From positions 1-5,978 of the forward strand of contig JAEWBA010000002.1 in the NCBI GenBank assembly GCA_023391395.1: 5,978 bases of DNA. The letters are read 5' to 3'. Below the pieces are notes generated by a model. That model made no database searches and was not told the DNA's origin. It was given only the letters and a program-made list of their open reading frames with translations. The position numbers were made by a program, and so were the translations under genes. This document shows positions 5,635-5,978 of the stretch, piece after piece (positions within the stretch are counted from its first letter, which is position 1; each line of letters starts with the position of its first letter). The DNA comes from Pseudomonadota bacterium (GTDB taxonomy: Bacteria; Pseudomonadota; Gammaproteobacteria; Burkholderiales; Burkholderiaceae_D).

Positions 5635-5978
5635 TTGTTTCACGTGGTCCTGGTCGAACCGGAAATCCCTCCGAATACCGGCAATGTCATCCGCCTCTGC
5701 GCCAATACCGGCGCGCAACTGCATCTAATTGAGCCGCTGGGCTTTCCGCTCGATGACGCGAAAATGCGCCGCGCGGGCCTGGATTATCATGACTATGCAA
5801 GCATGAAGGTGCATCGCGACTGGGACAGTTTTCTTTCCAGCGAAGCGCCCGATCGCTCGCGCATGTTCGCGTTGACGACGCATGGTTCGACGCCATTTGC
5901 CGGCGTCGCCTTCCGGCCCGGCGATATATTCGTATTCGGATCGGAGACCCGCGGATTGGCCCCTGCCCTGCGCGATTC
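5635..5978 (+). CDS. trmL: tRNA (cytidine(34)/uridine(34)-2'-O)-methyltransferase TrmL, 5' part
   Basis: This is the first 114 codons of a SPOUT-class RNA methyltransferase; the right edge cuts the gene. TrmL methylates the ribose 2'-OH of the wobble nucleotide in certain tRNA-Leu species, using SAM bound in a C-terminal knot. The N-terminus LFHVVLVEPEIPPNTGNVIR (first residue read as Met) is the family's opening block, with the NTGN motif at residues 14-17 and Arg20. LCANTGAQLHLIEPLGF follows, and the second SPOUT block VFGSETRGL is at 100-108. Family members are about 155 residues, so roughly 40 are missing, including the last knot motif. It starts with TTG, an uncommon start codon, behind AAGGAG, and lies 10 bp after comF, so the pair very likely share a transcript. 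Confidence 0.94.
   Translation, partial: MFHVVLVEPEIPPNTGNVIRLCANTGAQLHLIEPLGFPLDDAKMRRAGLDYHDYASMKVHRDWDSFLSSEAPDRSRMFALTTHGSTPFAGVAFRPGDIFVFGSETRGLAPALRD

Noticed and set aside
1..5978. Mobile element, CRISPR array, tRNA/rRNA gene or defence system
   Set aside because: No transposase or integrase motifs, direct-repeat arrays or RNA-gene signatures were seen. The window is filled with housekeeping genes.

Overview
The window looks like chromosomal DNA from a betaproteobacterium, most likely of the Burkholderiales and perhaps Oxalobacteraceae-like. This rests on protein style and gene order: a caa3/aa3-type oxidase operon with a His-rich CtaD N-terminus, a tiny membrane 'oxidase small assembly protein', Cox11/CtaG, and a DUF2244 gene ahead of ctaC. 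It is an inference, since no database was searched. Coding density is high, GC is high, and there is no sign of mobile elements, CRISPR arrays or RNA genes.

Left two thirds (minus strand, read right to left): a putative cytochrome c oxidase operon. A DUF2244 membrane protein (3758-3315) is followed after 30 bp by ctaC, subunit II with a fused C-terminal cytochrome c domain (3284-2124). After a 64-bp gap holding a perfect 9-bp hairpin comes ctaD, subunit I (2059-437). Next is a 37-residue single-helix membrane protein absent from a standard ORF list (407-294), then the first 92 codons of ctaG/Cox11, the CuB-insertion chaperone, running off the left edge (278-1). A sigma70-like promoter, with an inverted repeat bracketing its -10 box, lies just upstream of the DUF2244 gene. 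Together these genes would build the CuA and heme a/heme a3-CuB centres of a terminal oxidase and help assemble it.

Middle (minus strand): a class I SAM-dependent methyltransferase resembling BioC (about 4810-3860), separated from the oxidase operon by 101 bp. It probably starts at a GTG codon rather than at the ATGs further upstream.

Right (plus strand): a comF-family phosphoribosyltransferase-like gene (4881-5624), divergent from the methyltransferase. Ten bp after it comes trmL, the tRNA wobble-nucleotide 2'-O-methyltransferase. trmL starts at TTG behind a strong Shine-Dalgarno sequence and runs off the right edge.

I did not find a convincing new biological system. The points most worth a second look are the inverted repeat around the operon's -10 box, the ctaC-ctaD hairpin, the overlooked small membrane protein, the DUF2244 gene at the head of the operon, and a compositional shift toward very high GC in the leftmost ~1 kb.
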